In this document: positions 22,557-34,331 of the stretch, in pieces
How the letters are laid out: each line of letters starts with the position of its first letter
Position numbering within the stretch: the first letter of the stretch is position 1
Assembly (NCBI GenBank): GCA_021292105.1
Contig: CM037861.1
Span: 59,317,245 to 59,381,244 of the forward strand
Length of the DNA stretch: 64,000 bases
DNA from: Anadara kagoshimensis
Lineage: Eukaryota > Mollusca > Bivalvia > Arcoida > Arcidae
Direction: 5' to 3'
Notes under the pieces: generated by a model
Told to the model about the DNA's origin: nothing
Database searches by the model: none
What the model saw: the letters and a program-made list of their open reading frames with translations, nothing else
Made by a program: the position numbers and the translations under genes

Positions 22557-23540
22557 GCTTGATTTTTTATTTCTTTATACAGAAATTCTAAGCTGGTCTT
22601 CCATTGGCCTTGTTAATCATTCTTGTTGAGTATTACAGAAAACATAAAATATCTATGTAGTTGTATAGTCCTAATCAATAAAAAGAACGATTGTGTTAAC
22701 AAATCTTTAAAAAAAATGTGACAAACATCAAACCACAATCGCGATCGCGCAAAAAAGCCTACAAATAACCTCCTTTAAATAGTAACAGAATAAATTCCTT
22801 GATAATGATGGAAATGTTTTTTCGCATTATCGTGATAAGCATCGATACATCGAGAACAATTTCCGATAAAATATTGGCCAATTTCAGTGTTATTCCCCCA
22901 GTCGAGCTGTATGTCATGTATAATATGTTTATATATAGGAGTGCTCATTTCTAGTGAAATGTGTAATTTGACATTATTGGTTGCCACTTTTAAGCGTTGT
23001 TTATCGTGAAATTGCATGAGTAACAAGTACATTTAGACATCTTATTGATAAGAAGAGAAAAGTTCAATAATATGCAGCTTTCTGTTTCTATTTTAAGGTC
23101 ATTTTAAATAAAACTGTTTCAACGGATGTAATCTCCGGACTCGCGAACGATAACGGCAGCTGATTCCGTATCTTTACAAATTATCTACCCATTAACACGA
23201 GGTGTTTCCGTTAGATAATTAAAAAAGAATATATGGATATTGATTTTTATATTTAATTGAAAACAAGCACTTAAAAAACACTTCAGTCTTCTGTAATTTA
23301 TAGTGAATAGATAAATTATCATCACATATCAGTGTCTTTTTTAAGTAACATTTAATTGCTTGAACACAGAACTGTTACGTTTATTCTTATTGTGGGAAAC
23401 ATCCCTTGTCTAAATCAATAAGCAGCTGAAATTGTTGCATATAACGGTTTTATCAGTTCAATCAATTATTAGACATTTAAAAAACAATAAGGGTTACTGA
23501 CGAAAAAGATGAATAAAAGATACAATACACAGTATGGCTA
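22557..23540. other. Unassigned sequence
   Basis: An 85-codon minus-strand frame (22,775-23,032) has a less biased composition than its neighbours (ending ...NTEIGQYFIGNCSRCIDAYHD). It has no recognisable domain and no obvious splice-site context, so it is noted but not called. Confidence 0.35.
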
Positions 23541-23753
23541 TACTATAAACGTATTTATTTTCGCGGTGTTTTTTCATTTCGCTTATTTCGCGGTCGTTTG
23601 TTTTGCGCGAAAATTTATACTCTTCAAAAATTATATTATGCTTATTGTCTTGTTGTGCATATTTAAAAGATGCGAATATTTACCTACGCGGTTATGTCTA
23701 AATTTCTTATACCGCGAAAATAAATTCAAACGAAATTAGATACGTTTACAGTA
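23541..23753. mobile_element. TCGCG-type MITE, 213 bp
   Basis: Ends are TACTATAAACGTATTTATTT and, inverted, TACTGTAAACGTATCTAATT. Multiple CGCG-containing blocks (TTTTCGCGG, CCGCGAAAA) sit inside each end. A second copy, split by an insertion, is at 34.33-34.80 kb. The 76-codon plus-strand frame here is a by-product. Confidence 0.85.
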
Positions 23754-23997
23754 TATTAAGGCAAATTTATTATATAAAATACCTCTGGACATTTCATTGG
23801 TGTTGGGTCCTAACGAACAAAAATTATTTTCGCCATTGATAGCGGTTTGGTGCAGAGGTATAGATAAAATATTATCTGGCTCCATATTCAGATCTTTCTG
23901 TAAAGAAGTGACGAATACACATTAGATGATTTTATAGAAAGTTGAAAACTTAACGAACAATTTTTATGTGGCTGCATTTTAAGTAAATTTATAAAAG
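23754..23997. other. Unassigned spacer
   Basis: Nothing recognised between the MITE and the 51-bp minisatellite. Confidence 0.4.
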
Positions 23998-25138
23998 CGT
24001 TATATAGAACAAAGATTAATGATGGTCCATAGTTAGGTGATTTGGTATTAACATAATGAACAAAGATTAATGATGGCCCATAGTTAGGTGGTTTGGTATT
24101 AACGTAATGGACAAAGATTAATGATGGTCCATAGTTAGGTGGTTTGGTATTAACGTAATGAACAAAGATTAATGATGGTCCATAGTTAGGTGGTTTGGTA
24201 TTAACATAATGAACAAAGATTAATGATGGCCCATAGTTAGGTGGTTTGGTATTAACGTAATGAACAAAGATTAATGATGGTCCATAGTTAGGTGATTTGG
24301 TATTAACGTAATGAACAAAGATTAATGATGGTCCATAGTTAGGTGGTTTGGTATTAACGTAATGGACAAAGATCAATGATGGTCCATAGTTAGGTGGTTT
24401 GGTATTAACGTAATGAACAAAGATTAATGATGGTCCATAGTTAGGTGGTTTGGTATTAACGTAATGAACAAAGATTAATGATGGTCCATAGTTAGGTGGT
24501 TTGGTATTAACGTAATGAACAAAGATAAATGATGGTCCATAGTTAGGTGGTTTGGTATTAACGTAATGGACAAAGATTAATGATGGTCCATAGTTAGGTG
24601 GTTTGGTATTAACGTAATGGACAAAGATTAATGATGGTCCATAGTTAGGTGTTTGGTATTAACGTAATGGACAAAGATTAATGATGGTCCATAGTTAGGT
24701 GGTTTGGTATTAAAGTAATGGACAAAGATTAATGATGGTCCATAGTTAGGTGGTTTGGTATTAACGTAATGGACAAAGATTAATGATGGTCTATACTTAG
24801 GTGGTTTGGTATTAACGTAATGAACAAAGATTAATGATGGTCCATACTTAGGTGGTTTGGTATTAACGTAATGAACAAAGATTAATGATGGTCCATACTT
24901 AGGTGGTTTGGTATTAACGTAATGAACAAAGATTAATGATGGTCCATAGTTAGGTGGTTTGGTATTAACGTAATGAACAAAGATTTATGATGGTCCATAG
25001 TTAGGTGGTTTGGTATTAACGTAATGGACAAAGATTTATGATGGTCCATAGTTAGGTGGTTTGGTATTAACGTAATGAACAAAGATTAATGATGGTCCAT
25101 AGTTAGGTGGTTTGGTATTAACGTAATGGACAAAGACT
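23998..25138 (-). repeat. 51-bp minisatellite, about 22 copies
   Basis: The unit begins AACAAAGATTAATGATGGTC and repeats every 51 bp, with mostly single-base differences. 51 is a multiple of three, so the minus strand can read a 17-residue repeat (IFVHYVNTKPPNYGPSL). This is open from 23,888 upward until a 1-bp loss near 24,650 breaks phase. Units at about 24,984 and 25,035 carry a T that turns the Leu codon into a stop. Substitutions include silent ones (FVH, GP) and changes (P/S, N/K, G/R). It is most simply a non-coding minisatellite. Confidence 0.95.
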
Positions 25139-25345
25139 ATGTGGCGCAAGAGTAAGGATCTGAAAATAAAACACGCATTATGACTGTGACACCATTGTAA
25201 GACATTTTCTGTGAAGAACAGCAAACAAACAATATATGTCATAGTTATACGCTTATCTGTGAAAATACATTAATCCCCATGCTTTGTATTGGCTTTGACG
25301 AAACAATAAGCAAACATTACGCAGTTCCATGATAAGTAGGTATAA

Positions 25346-25597
25346 ACAAAAACAAACAAACAAACTAAACCATGCCCGAATCACAATTCAGAAGCAAAGT
25401 AAAAACTTTGAAACTTACAAGTCATGTTATACACGTGAACTTCCACCAGGGAATTGAGACCGGGTGCTCCGGAAAGGTAAGCACCTCCTGTTTAGCTAGC
25501 TACACCCGCCACGTGTGTAATCGAAATTGCGTCAAATATATCCAGGGCAATCCTGGACACAGATACATCAAACTTATCAACAATACTGTGATAACAT
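25346..25597 (+). repeat. FamA terminus
   Basis: A well-preserved copy with an expanded start ('aaacaaaaacaaacaaacaaac'). It carries CACGTGAACTTCCACCAGGG, GGGTGCTCCGGAAAGGTAAG and TTTAGCTAGCTACACCCGCC. The segment between 'gaaattgtgtga' and 'gtcaaatatatcc' is shortened by deletion. It faces the minus copy ending at 26,563, enclosing about 1.2 kb. Confidence 0.88.
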
Positions 25598-26136
25598 AAC
25601 AAAACATCATTGAGTAACTCCATAATTAGGTTTTTCTGTGGAGTTTAAAGTTATATGATATGTTATGTTATAGTGCCTGCACGCATATTATACGTCAATA
25701 CTCAAACTAATTGTATTTTATTTGTCGCAGAAGGTGTAAGGCTATGACATGTCTACCAACTTTATTGCAGCAAAACAATGTTCATTTCTGAGATATATTT
25801 AGATAAGGGAGATAACTCTGGTAAAAATTTCTGCACAATATAATTTTCATATTGGCAAAGACTATAATTTAAAGTTTTCTTTTGAGTTAAAACTAATAAT
25901 ATATTATTATTCTAAAAACAATTTATCGACTGTTAAATAATTTAGTGAAACATTTTAAGAGGAAAAAATATATCTTAGATCACATTAGGTTAGGCAATAA
26001 AGTCGTCTAATCTGTAATGTTAAATAACAGGTACATAACAAGGAAACCAAGCAAACAGCACAATATAAATACGATATAAAATCATCCAAAACAACAATAA
26101 AAGACAATAAACCACATTGTGGCCCATACATTTTTA
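25598..26136. other. Interior between facing FamA ends
   Basis: AT-rich and without a gene. It is the presumed interior of a short FamA element of about 1.2 kb. Confidence 0.45.
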
Positions 26137-26563
26137 ATTTTCATCTCCTGCTGATGGTGTATGTGTTTCACAATTAATACACTGTGGTTAAGATTGATCC
26201 CGCTATAGGAACTCTATACAACAAAGGAAGCTGCTTACAAATAAATTGTTGACGCAAGGATATTGCAGGCCTAGGCTTATATCAAGGCGCTCAAAATGTT
26301 TTAATGCCGCCGTCACAATATTGTAGATAATTGTAATGTCTATGTATCTAAAAACACTGGATATTTTAACGCCTTACAGTTCTTACGTTTCCAATTTTAA
26401 TTACATACGTGGCGGATGTGGCTAGCTAAACAAAGGGCGCCTAACCTTTCCGAAGCATCCGGTCTCACATCACTGATGGAAGTTCGCCTCTTTTACTTAT
26501 TTTGTCAGCTTCAAAGTTCTTACTTTGCTTTGTTATTTTGGTAGGGACATGGATAGGTATGTT
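26137..26563 (-). repeat. FamA long terminus
   Basis: The inner blocks ('tctcctgctgatggtgtatgtgtttcacaatt', 'aaataaattgttgacgcaaggatattgcaggc') match 7.80-7.94 kb. The outer part carries 'gtggcggatgtggctagctaaac', 'cctttccgaagcatccggtctcac' and 'atggataggtatgtttgtta'. Confidence 0.82.
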
Positions 26564-26705
26564 TGTTATTTTTCAATTTCTCTATATAGGCGGATAATAT
26601 AACACAAAAATTCATAATGCGTCATGATAGCCACTATGTACAGTAACAAAGAATGTGAAATTGAATTACATAGGGATATTAATAAGGACCCATCTATCTC
26701 CGTAT

Positions 26706-26775
26706 GTTTCAAATTTTACTTTCCGTTGGGATTGAGATTTGGACATGTATTGCTATGTTTGTTTTTCATTATGTT
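26706..26775 (-). repeat. FamA outer-end fragment
   Basis: 'tttcaaattttactttccgttgggattgagatttggacatgtattgctatgtttgtttttcat'. It is an isolated outer end about 140 bp beyond the preceding copy. Confidence 0.6.
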
Positions 26776-27919
26776 AAAAATTTGGAATTTTGTCCGAACT
26801 AACCGCTAATTAGTGAAGGGCTTTAGACTACTTTTAGTAGAGAAATAGAATGGGTTTTCTCAATTTCTCAGATTCAGTAGTGAACACAGTGTGAAATCTA
26901 GAGTGCCATTACCAAATATTTACAATATGACTGTAGATATATCTCTCTTCGATGAGACATGCATAAGCAATTGTATTGCAATTATCGTTGAAAAACAATA
27001 GGGGTCATGACTCTTGATGCGTATGAGTTTTTCCGCAAGATGTGATTGTCTTATTGTTATGACGTCACTAAAGGTCACGCCGATCTCGCATGGCAAAAAG
27101 CATATCTCACATGAGCAGGTATGGAAGAAATAGTGCCAAGAGTTGAAACAAATATCATGGGCACAAAATATTTATTGAAAGAAATGATTGTAAATATAAG
27201 AAATGACGAATGTTGGCACGCGCCATGCTATCTTGCATTATCTCTTGAAATACCATGATCAGAATGTCATTTCTTAAAGGAAAGCATGAAAAATGAACTG
27301 ATAAGGACTATTTTTCATCAATTACTCCAATAGGAACTCTTGTGTGGATTAATATTTTATTTACCAATTTAGAGTTGCCTATTTATTCTGGTATAAAGTC
27401 CTTCATGTTCTATAAATTCGAATGATGAGCTCGGTAAAAAAAGCATTGAGAAATATCAATTGAGTAAATTGCCATTATAAACTTGTTACATTTTACAAGA
27501 TGTTTTGTTCAGTAATATCCATTTGATGTGATAGATTTTGAATGACATTGACATCTTTCAAAAGGTTGTCCCTATTTTTAGTAACAAAATTATTGAAGAG
27601 TTTCGCTGAATGAGTGAATATAATAAAACATTTCAATTTGATCTTTCAATTGCATTGTAGAATTTTTCGTTATGATTTTTTTTTATAAAATTATGTCTCT
27701 TTGTGAGTTTCAAAATTAGTTGTATTTACTACAAAAGCTATAAAACGAAAAAAATGGCAAGTTTGTGTCTTTGTAAAATATTTGGAAATTAAGATATAAT
27801 GTTAGTTAGGGCCTCATACAAGTGTTTGATATCCTTCCAAAGTGTACCCAGAGTTAATTACTAGTAAGAACCATGTACAAATTAACACGGAGTTTGAAAG
27901 GCACTTCAACAATAATAAA
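26776..27919. other. Unassigned sequence
   Basis: About 1.1 kb with no recognised gene or repeat. Confidence 0.4.
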
Positions 27920-28385
27920 ATTTACAAATTTACTGTCACATTACGTTAATCACGGAAACCTCCACCTGAAAAGTGAGACCGAGTGCTCTGGGAGGAAATT
28001 TACCTTCTGTCTAGCTACCTTCACACGCCACGTTTGTAATCAAACTTGAGAATGAAAGGCACATGGAACTAAAGGACATCAAATATTTCCAGGATAATTT
28101 TGGAAAGATGACCAGGGACATCATACTTATCAATAATATTATGTTAACGAGCATAAAGCTTTTTTGGATGACCCCTTGGTAAGGTTACGCTTGCAGTATC
28201 CATGAGTAAGCAATTATTTGTTTTGTGGTTCCCGTAGTTGGAACAAGTTCTACCATACCGTGCCAACTGTGACACAAATACACTATAAACAGGAGAAGCT
28301 GTCACATGTATATTGCAGCATAGAAAAAGAAATTTGATAATAGAAAAATTGAAGTCATCACATTTGTCAAATATATCCAATTGTA
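27920..28385 (+). repeat. FamA long terminus, outer end lost
   Basis: It starts at the hairpin block ('cacggaaacctccacctgaaaagtgagaccgagtgctctgggagg'), continues through 'ctagctaccttcacacgccacgtttgtaatc' and 'atatttccaggataattttgg', and includes the inner segment inverse to 7,728-7,960. The outer 70 bp is not recognisable. The 96-codon minus frame (28,144-28,434) lies on this inner segment. Confidence 0.8.
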
Positions 28386-28418
28386 GCATTTTGGTGTCAT
28401 AATTTACGTACAGTCCAA

Positions 28419-28503
28419 CTGCCTTAAAGGCCACCTCTATATAAAGGCCATCTCCTTATAAAGGCCACTTTTAATAGTTCCCTTGAGTGGTTTTATAGAC
28501 AAG
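28419..28503. repeat. 'AAAGGCCAC' repeat scrap
   Basis: Three spaced copies of an AAGGCCA-type phrase (at 'aaaggccacctctatataaaggccatctccttataaaggccac') are followed by 'agacaagttt'. It is probably one end of a relative of the 16,980-17,160 MITE. Confidence 0.5.
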
Positions 28504-28984
28504 TTTAAATATGGAGTAGAACTTGAAGAATCAGTCGTATTACCTTAGGCTCACTAAGATAGATGAAGTTTACATATTCTCTAAATTTCATACTATTAAG
28601 AGGTAGTGCAACATCTGTAAGTAGAGTTAAATGATTTGGTGACAGTCTTCTCTCCAGATTAAACAAGGGTCTGCATAAATTCGGCTTCATACGAATAAAG
28701 AAAAAAGTCATCAAGCAATGGTCATAGTTTCTGACAATTGGTTTACAAAATGTATAGAAATATGTTGTTTATCAAAACTTTTAACATTTCGAATTGTGTA
28801 TGTTTGCAGTCCGTATGATACCTGACAAAATATCCAGGTTGTCTGTTCAGCAAGGAAATGAGGTCATGTGCTCTGTAATGGTAAGCACCAAAAACCATCT
28901 TTGACGGTAGTAAAAATACTTTATCTAACATGTGTTATCTGTCTTTTAAAACATTATTTTATCATTTTTTCATGTTGCACAGGA
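28504..28984. other. Unassigned, with a FamA hairpin scrap
   Basis: 28,848-28,890 preserves only the plus-strand FamA hairpin block ('ggaaatgaggtcatgtgctctgtaatggtaagcacc'). Otherwise nothing is recognised. Confidence 0.45.
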
Positions 28985-29147
28985 TTAGGTGTAAAGATAG
29001 AAGCCGTTAAGTTTTTTTATTGCCTACCCTTCCGAAGCATTCGGTTTCACTTCCTTGGTGGAAGTCCCCGTGTCTAACCTAACTTGTCAGTTTCAAAGTT
29101 TTTACTTTGCTTCTGGTTTGTGATTCGGACATTGATTATGATGTTTG
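28985..29147 (-). repeat. FamA terminus
   Basis: 'gcctacccttccgaagcattcggtttcacttccttggtggaagtccccgtg', 'aacttgtcagtttcaaagtttttactttgcttctgg' and the outer 'attatgatgtttgttttaat'. It could pair with the copy at 27.92 kb (about 1.2 kb span). Confidence 0.85.
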
Positions 29148-30558
29148 TTTTAATCTTATAGTCCGATCACTTATTCAGTGGTCTTAACAAAAGATCGTGG
29201 ATTAATTGCCTTAAATTTCAATAATGCTATATGTAGATCAGTTATTTTTATAACATGTGATAAAATAATTTGATTAAAATTCTTATATTAAGTCTAAAAA
29301 ACCAAATAAAACCAGTTTTTATCAGACGTGCATCTGAATTCAGACAATGCGTATCACGTAGTAAAATGCATTATCGCCAATAACTACATCTTTTGAGATA
29401 AAAATCGCGGCTTTGCTCGTTGAGCTTGAAGGTTTTGTAGTATTAAAACATTAAATTAAAAAATTGTGTCCTTCTAGGTCAAACATGTGTAATAAATGAA
29501 TATTATTCATTATTTTGATGTTTGTTGTCCATTCATAAACAAGTGCAATGGGTTAGTCCGTGACGTATATGTTTAGGAATAGAAACACCTGTATAAGCAA
29601 ATCAGAACCCAATTATGAATGCCTTACATGAATGAAACTGTCGAATATGCCATATCAACATATGAGGGGGACAACAGCTACCTTTCAATGAATTGCTAAA
29701 TTTTGACTCCCGAAAACTAAAAAACTACAGCAAATATTAATAATTTAACCATGCAGATAGCAAAATAGTATTTTTAAATACTTATCTTTAAAACAAGACT
29801 GCAAACGAAGAAGTATTAATTTATCAACAAACTTTTATCGAAAACATTTAAAATTTATTCATATAACTTAAAAGCAAAAAATTGAAAAAACTGAGAATAT
29901 TTGCAAAATATATTCAAAATATGAAAAATATGTTCTAATAAAACATGTGAAATTTCAAATCTATTGAAGTTATATCAAATAAGATATCGAAGTTTGAATC
30001 ACACCACCCATTCAAAACATGTTTTTTCATCACTGAAAATGTGATCGAACTATAACATGAAGACGGAAACCAAAATGCACGTATGTGTCGAAGTCCATGT
30101 GCTTGTCTCTTCATGCGGGTTGTTGTTGGGTACAGACAGACTGTTGCATTAAAGTCTAATAACCATTAGCGTTTTTGATTTCCCAGCTGTACTTCATACC
30201 GTCTGGAACAAAGCATTTCAAAATTTGCTTGCTTTAAATATATCTATGTTTTTAGATAACATCGTAACTTATGTTAAAATCGATAAAATGGTTACTTTCA
30301 TTATTCAATGTCTTTAATTTCTTTCTTGAAAAAATAATACAAAAAAATAAATAAATAAAATAATATACAATAAAAGTTCAAATTTATTGTTAAAACTATT
30401 ATTGAAAAACAATCTAACATTTAAATTTTAATTAATTTTCTTTTGAACAAATCTAAAATGTTTAATTGAAAGGGAGGTAATTTAAATGGATAACACTTTG
30501 CGTCATATAAGAATTTTATATACAGTGTAATATGAAGGCGAAAAATGCAGGGTGGTAC
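29148..30558. other. Unassigned AT-rich sequence
   Basis: About 1.4 kb without a recognised gene or repeat. 29.7-30.0 kb and 30.3-30.5 kb are extremely AT-rich. Confidence 0.4.
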
Positions 30559-30626
30559 ACGGGACCGAGCCCGCAACTTCGCGCATTTTCGGCAAGTTTT
30601 CTATTGGCTGAGCTATTCAGACCTAA
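30559..30626 (-). repeat. Possible degraded tRNA-derived SINE head
   Basis: On the minus strand a box A-like TAGCTCAGCCAATAGA is followed about 30 bp later by GGCTCGGTCCC, one step from the RNA polymerase III box B consensus. No 3' SINE body follows, and a cloverleaf is not convincing. The 122-codon plus-strand frame (30,532-30,900) starts in it and is not supported as a gene. Confidence 0.3.
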
Positions 30627-30934
30627 ACAAGCCACGGTAAATTTAATATTTATTTATTACACGGTTTTAAAAATGTGTTTTTGGTTTTCGTCTGTATGTA
30701 ACTTGCTATTCACTGGTTTCCGTCATTGGAAACGTTTACTTGCTGTGAGAGACAAAAAGCAGCTAAGGGATGACCCCTTAGCTGCTACAAAAGACTTATT
30801 TAAGGTGTTCGTCGGTAACATGCGAGCCGAGGAATACAAAGTTTCGTATAAATTCCGTAAAGAGAACATAATTTATGAAGAAATTAATTTTTTTCTTTAG
30901 AGTAAAAATAGCCTAACACTTATTTGATGTCGGA

Positions 30935-31276
30935 GTGAGTTGAGTAATGTAATGCCATTATGGTGTTTCACGTCCCAGTCAAGAATACTTCACTTATATC
31001 AAAACGTCGCCAGCTATAAGTAAAGGTGTAGAAATATTGCCTGTGTGTTGCGCTGATGGCATTATACATCAGGGTTCTTTATTAGGCCACGCCTACCGTG
31101 ACACGGGGCCTCGTTTAAGTTCCCATCCGAAAGAACCGTGACTTTCATTCTGTAATGCCAAGTGCTTTGCGAAAGAACAGTCGCTACCCATTTTCAAGTC
31201 TTCAAGTCCGAGAATGGAACCCACAACCTCCCACTTGTAGAGCAAGCACTCTACCAACTAAGCTATCGCAGTGGTT
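30935..31276 (-). mobile_element. tRNA-derived SINE
   Basis: Read on the minus strand from 31,276: box A (TAGCTTAGTTGG, about 31,254-31,265), box B region (GGGTTCCATTCTCGG, 31,209-31,223), then a body with CACGGTTCTTTCGG, ACGAGGC and GTCACGG. It ends in the conserved GAAGTATTCTTGACTGGGACG 3' domain and a GAGTT tail. It is the same family as the copy at 60,901-61,233 in the opposite orientation. The tRNA-like head is an internal pol III promoter by family knowledge. Confidence 0.92.
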
Positions 31277-31604
31277 TTCGTAGGAAAATCAAACACCACT
31301 AAAACCTCACTTTTATGCCGCGTATAAAGAGGGTATAAATAGTTCATGCAATTTTTTGGTTTCAAAATTATATAGCCCCTCTGTTACTTAAAACTGAATA
31401 TCATAATTATTATTATAGAAAATCTTAAGAGAAATCGTCAAGTTACGTCAAATAAGATATACGGCGATATCGTCTTCTTTATATATATAGTGACAATGTT
31501 TACGTCATCGTGTGATTCGGATAATTACCTCAGTAAACCATGATATTAAGAACTGCAAGACATGGTAAAACGGACAAATATGAAAGTGTATAATTATGAC
31601 AGGT
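31277..31604. other. Unassigned sequence
   Basis: Nothing recognised. Confidence 0.4.
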
Positions 31605-31715
31605 GTAACTAGTTAAACAGGGAGTGCTTACCACCCAATCTCACTTCCCTGGTGGAAGTTCACATGTTAAACTATTTTTAATTAAAAAGGTTAGGTTATT
31701 TTAATCGTTTGTTTT
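31605..31715 (-). repeat. FamA terminus, shortened
   Basis: 'aggtgtaactagttaaacagggagtgcttaccacccaatctcacttccctggtggaagttcacatg', with the 'ccttccggagca' block deleted. The outer end survives as 'cgtttgtttttcattg'. This is the right-most FamA copy in the window. Confidence 0.75.
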
Positions 31716-32813
31716 TCATTGAAGCACATAAAGGTTATCTATGAGCTTCAGCCACAGGGGTTGATGTCACGGTTTGTCCTGAACATTCAACAGGGACCTC
31801 AATTCCACCTATAAGTTGGTTGATTATCTGATGTTACTGAATTATTGAATCCACTATTAATGTTTAATTAAATTCAATAACAACTCAAAAAATATTCAAT
31901 ATTCAATTTCTTTACTTCATTCCGACCGGAACGAAGATTTCAAAATTAGCTACATTTTAGCTATATGACAACGCGACTGCTCGTAATATAGCTAAATATA
32001 ACCGATATTATTGACAGTAAAATGGTTTTTTGTTTTGTTTATAAGTAAATTTAATTTTTATTATTTAAAACATACACATTTTTAATGTTTAAAAGAAATA
32101 ATAAAAATTTTAAGTTTTTTAATGTAAAAATTATATAAAAGAAATAAGTTTAAAAAAATCATCAATTTTATTTTAAATAAAAACAAAATGTTTATTTTCA
32201 AAGGGAAGTAATTTCAATCAGTCTTATCCTTTATTGCTTTAATCATTCCATTATTCATTTAAGTTTTGCGATGCAAAAAATATATTTATTGACATCCTGC
32301 AACTAAGATGCTTTTCTTTTGGTCTCCGTCTTTATGTTGCTAGCCATTTTGGTTTCTACGGTGGCTGAATGAGGCCAGCCACAGTAGGTTTCCGACATTC
32401 GAAAAAGGAAATACATACGCGCGAATAACAGCTTCCGTCACATTGGAGGAATACAAAAAGAATAGAAATAATGTCGTTATTCATATCTCCCCTTCATAAA
32501 AATAGCAGACACAGCATGTCATCCTCAGGCTGGAGATCAACCTATATCACTTATATCCAGGCGAGTTCAGTTTATGAAGGATAGAGGAAACCGGATTGCG
32601 CGGAGAAAACCACCAAGCGACAGTAGGATCTGTCCCGAATTGGTTTGAGTCAAACCTTTGTTTGCAGAGAAGCTTTGATCCGTAAGCTCAAGCACAACTC
32701 TGTGCTTGAGGGTCCCTACCCTTCAATTCCCACCCTCCCCCCCCTTTTTTTTTCGTCACTTAACTCAAATAACCTTATTTGGACATCAAATAATACCAAA
32801 CCATCCTGCGGTA
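31716..32813. other. Unassigned AT-rich sequence
   Basis: 31,990-32,220 is very AT-rich. 32,530-32,640 contains 'gaggaaaccggattgcgcggagaaaaccacc', a phrase I associate with dispersed molluscan repeats (recollection, not searched). No gene is seen. Confidence 0.4.
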
Positions 32814-33815
32814 CAGGCCTGTCGAAAGCTTAACACTAAACTAACGAAAAGTAGCTAAAGGTCGGATACAGAGTGGTCGATATATGGATAGCTAGTGACA
32901 AAAAGATGCTGAAAGATTGATAGCAACTGTCAAAAGGCAAAGAAGGGTCGAGAGGAACTGCCACTAAACTTTTGACTTTTTTAAGAACCGGCACCATCTT
33001 GGCGTCAGAGCAATAAGAACTTCATTCATCAAGGGCCCCTCCTGGGCAATTTCGCGGGTGGCTCCTTTTACCTGGATTCGGGTCGTTGATTGTTCTCGGA
33101 ATTCAAAAAAATGATTGCAATCTCTTTTAAAAAAAAAATACACGAAATGTCCATCAGCTGACAAAGATATTCTTAACTAAAACATATAAACTTGACTTTT
33201 ACTTTATGTTGTAAATGTCACTGTTTTATACAAGTATCAAGTTTCATTTTTTATTTCCAATATGTTACCGTGAAACATTAAAATTATTTCTGCTATTTGT
33301 CATTTTTAAGTTAGGCTGTTAATCACTTTTCACTTTTTTGTACTAGTTTTTTACGTATATCTGTCCTGTTTTAAAAAGATGTTGAATAGATTTAGGCCTT
33401 ATTGTTTGGTTTAACATTAAACTCAAATGCTCTTGTTACAAAAGCTTAACGTCTAAAATAGATGCACTAATCTATTCTTTCCGTCACTGTCACGTAAAAG
33501 CAATATAAATGTCATAGTTGAAATTTTCCGAATGATTTTTTTTCTGAAACAATAATATGAATACTTTATTCAGAATATTTATTACCGCCAATCCCTAAAC
33601 GCTTACAGTACAAACCTATCCAAATGTTAACACTAAACTAACGAATTGATGACAAACTGCCGACACCTCATCTCGGCCAATCTTTAGCTATATCTCGACA
33701 AATTTTCGACAGCTCCACATTATTTTCACACATTAACTATCCGTACCACGATCACTTGGCGGCCCGAGATCAAGCTCCTTTTCGATAGCTAAGTGTTAAA
33801 CTTTCGACAGGCCTG
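32814..33815. mobile_element. DNA element with 24-bp inverted ends, 1,002 bp
   Basis: The left end is CAGGCCTGTCGAAAGCTTAA (continuing CACT). The right end read inward is CAGGCCTGTCGAAAGTTTAA (continuing CACT). They differ at one base over 24 and are flanked by TA on both sides (32,812 and 33,816). A third, looser copy of the end lies inside at about 33,607-33,660 in the left-end orientation. There is no transposase, so this is non-autonomous; TA suggests Tc1/mariner-type mobilisation (inference). Confidence 0.88.
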
Positions 33816-33889
33816 TATTCATCTTTTAAACGAAAATCGTCAAACAATATTGAAACGGTATTAGAACATTAAAGTAGCGATGGTAAGCA

Positions 33890-34172
33890 GGTGATCACCA
33901 TCACAAGCTGATACAAACAATTCTAAACTCAACGTGTGGTGTGTAGAAATACGCACATGCAGGGTTACTATGGTGATACAAAAAATTTAAACTCACCATG
34001 TGGTGTGTAGGGATATATACATTATGGTTACTATGGTGATATAAACAATTCTAAACTCACCATGTGGTGTGTAGAAATATGTACATTATGGTAACTATGG
34101 TGATACAAACAATTCTAAACTCACATTGTGGTGTATAGAAATACGTGCATGTATGGTTACCATGGTTTTTAG
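33890..34172. repeat. 64-bp tandem repeat, about 4.4 copies
   Basis: 'AAACTCA...GTGGTGT' recurs at 33,925, 33,989, 34,053 and 34,117. The units differ by several bases, and the repeat fades at both ends. Confidence 0.92.
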
Positions 34173-34331
34173 AAACCAAATCACTAAAATTTCCTTAATT
34201 GCACTGCAAAGAAAGAAATGAAAAGCCAAAGCAAAGTATAGGATAGTTCTTAAAAGAATTTGAAAAATTATCTAGCAGAAGACTTGGTGAATTATGAATA
34301 AACATCTTTTGTCAAGACTAATCACAAGTAT

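Noticed and set aside
22775..23032. 85-codon minus-strand frame as a possible exon
   Set aside because: The composition is somewhat protein-like, but no domain, no plausible flanking exon and no clear splice signals were seen.
23998..25138. CRISPR-like array
   Set aside because: The 51-bp units are directly adjacent and lack variable spacers.
14933..25599. Similar short frames (HVNFHQG...GRVSTSCLASYTR) at 14.93, 25.37 and, inverted, 7.97 kb as a conserved small protein
   Set aside because: The similarity is explained by the shared FamA nucleotide sequence. Other copies shift or stop the frame, and the segment is dominated by nucleotide-level stem-loops.
30532..30900. 122-codon plus-strand frame
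   Set aside because: It begins in a degraded tRNA-like head read on the wrong strand and has no recognisable motif.
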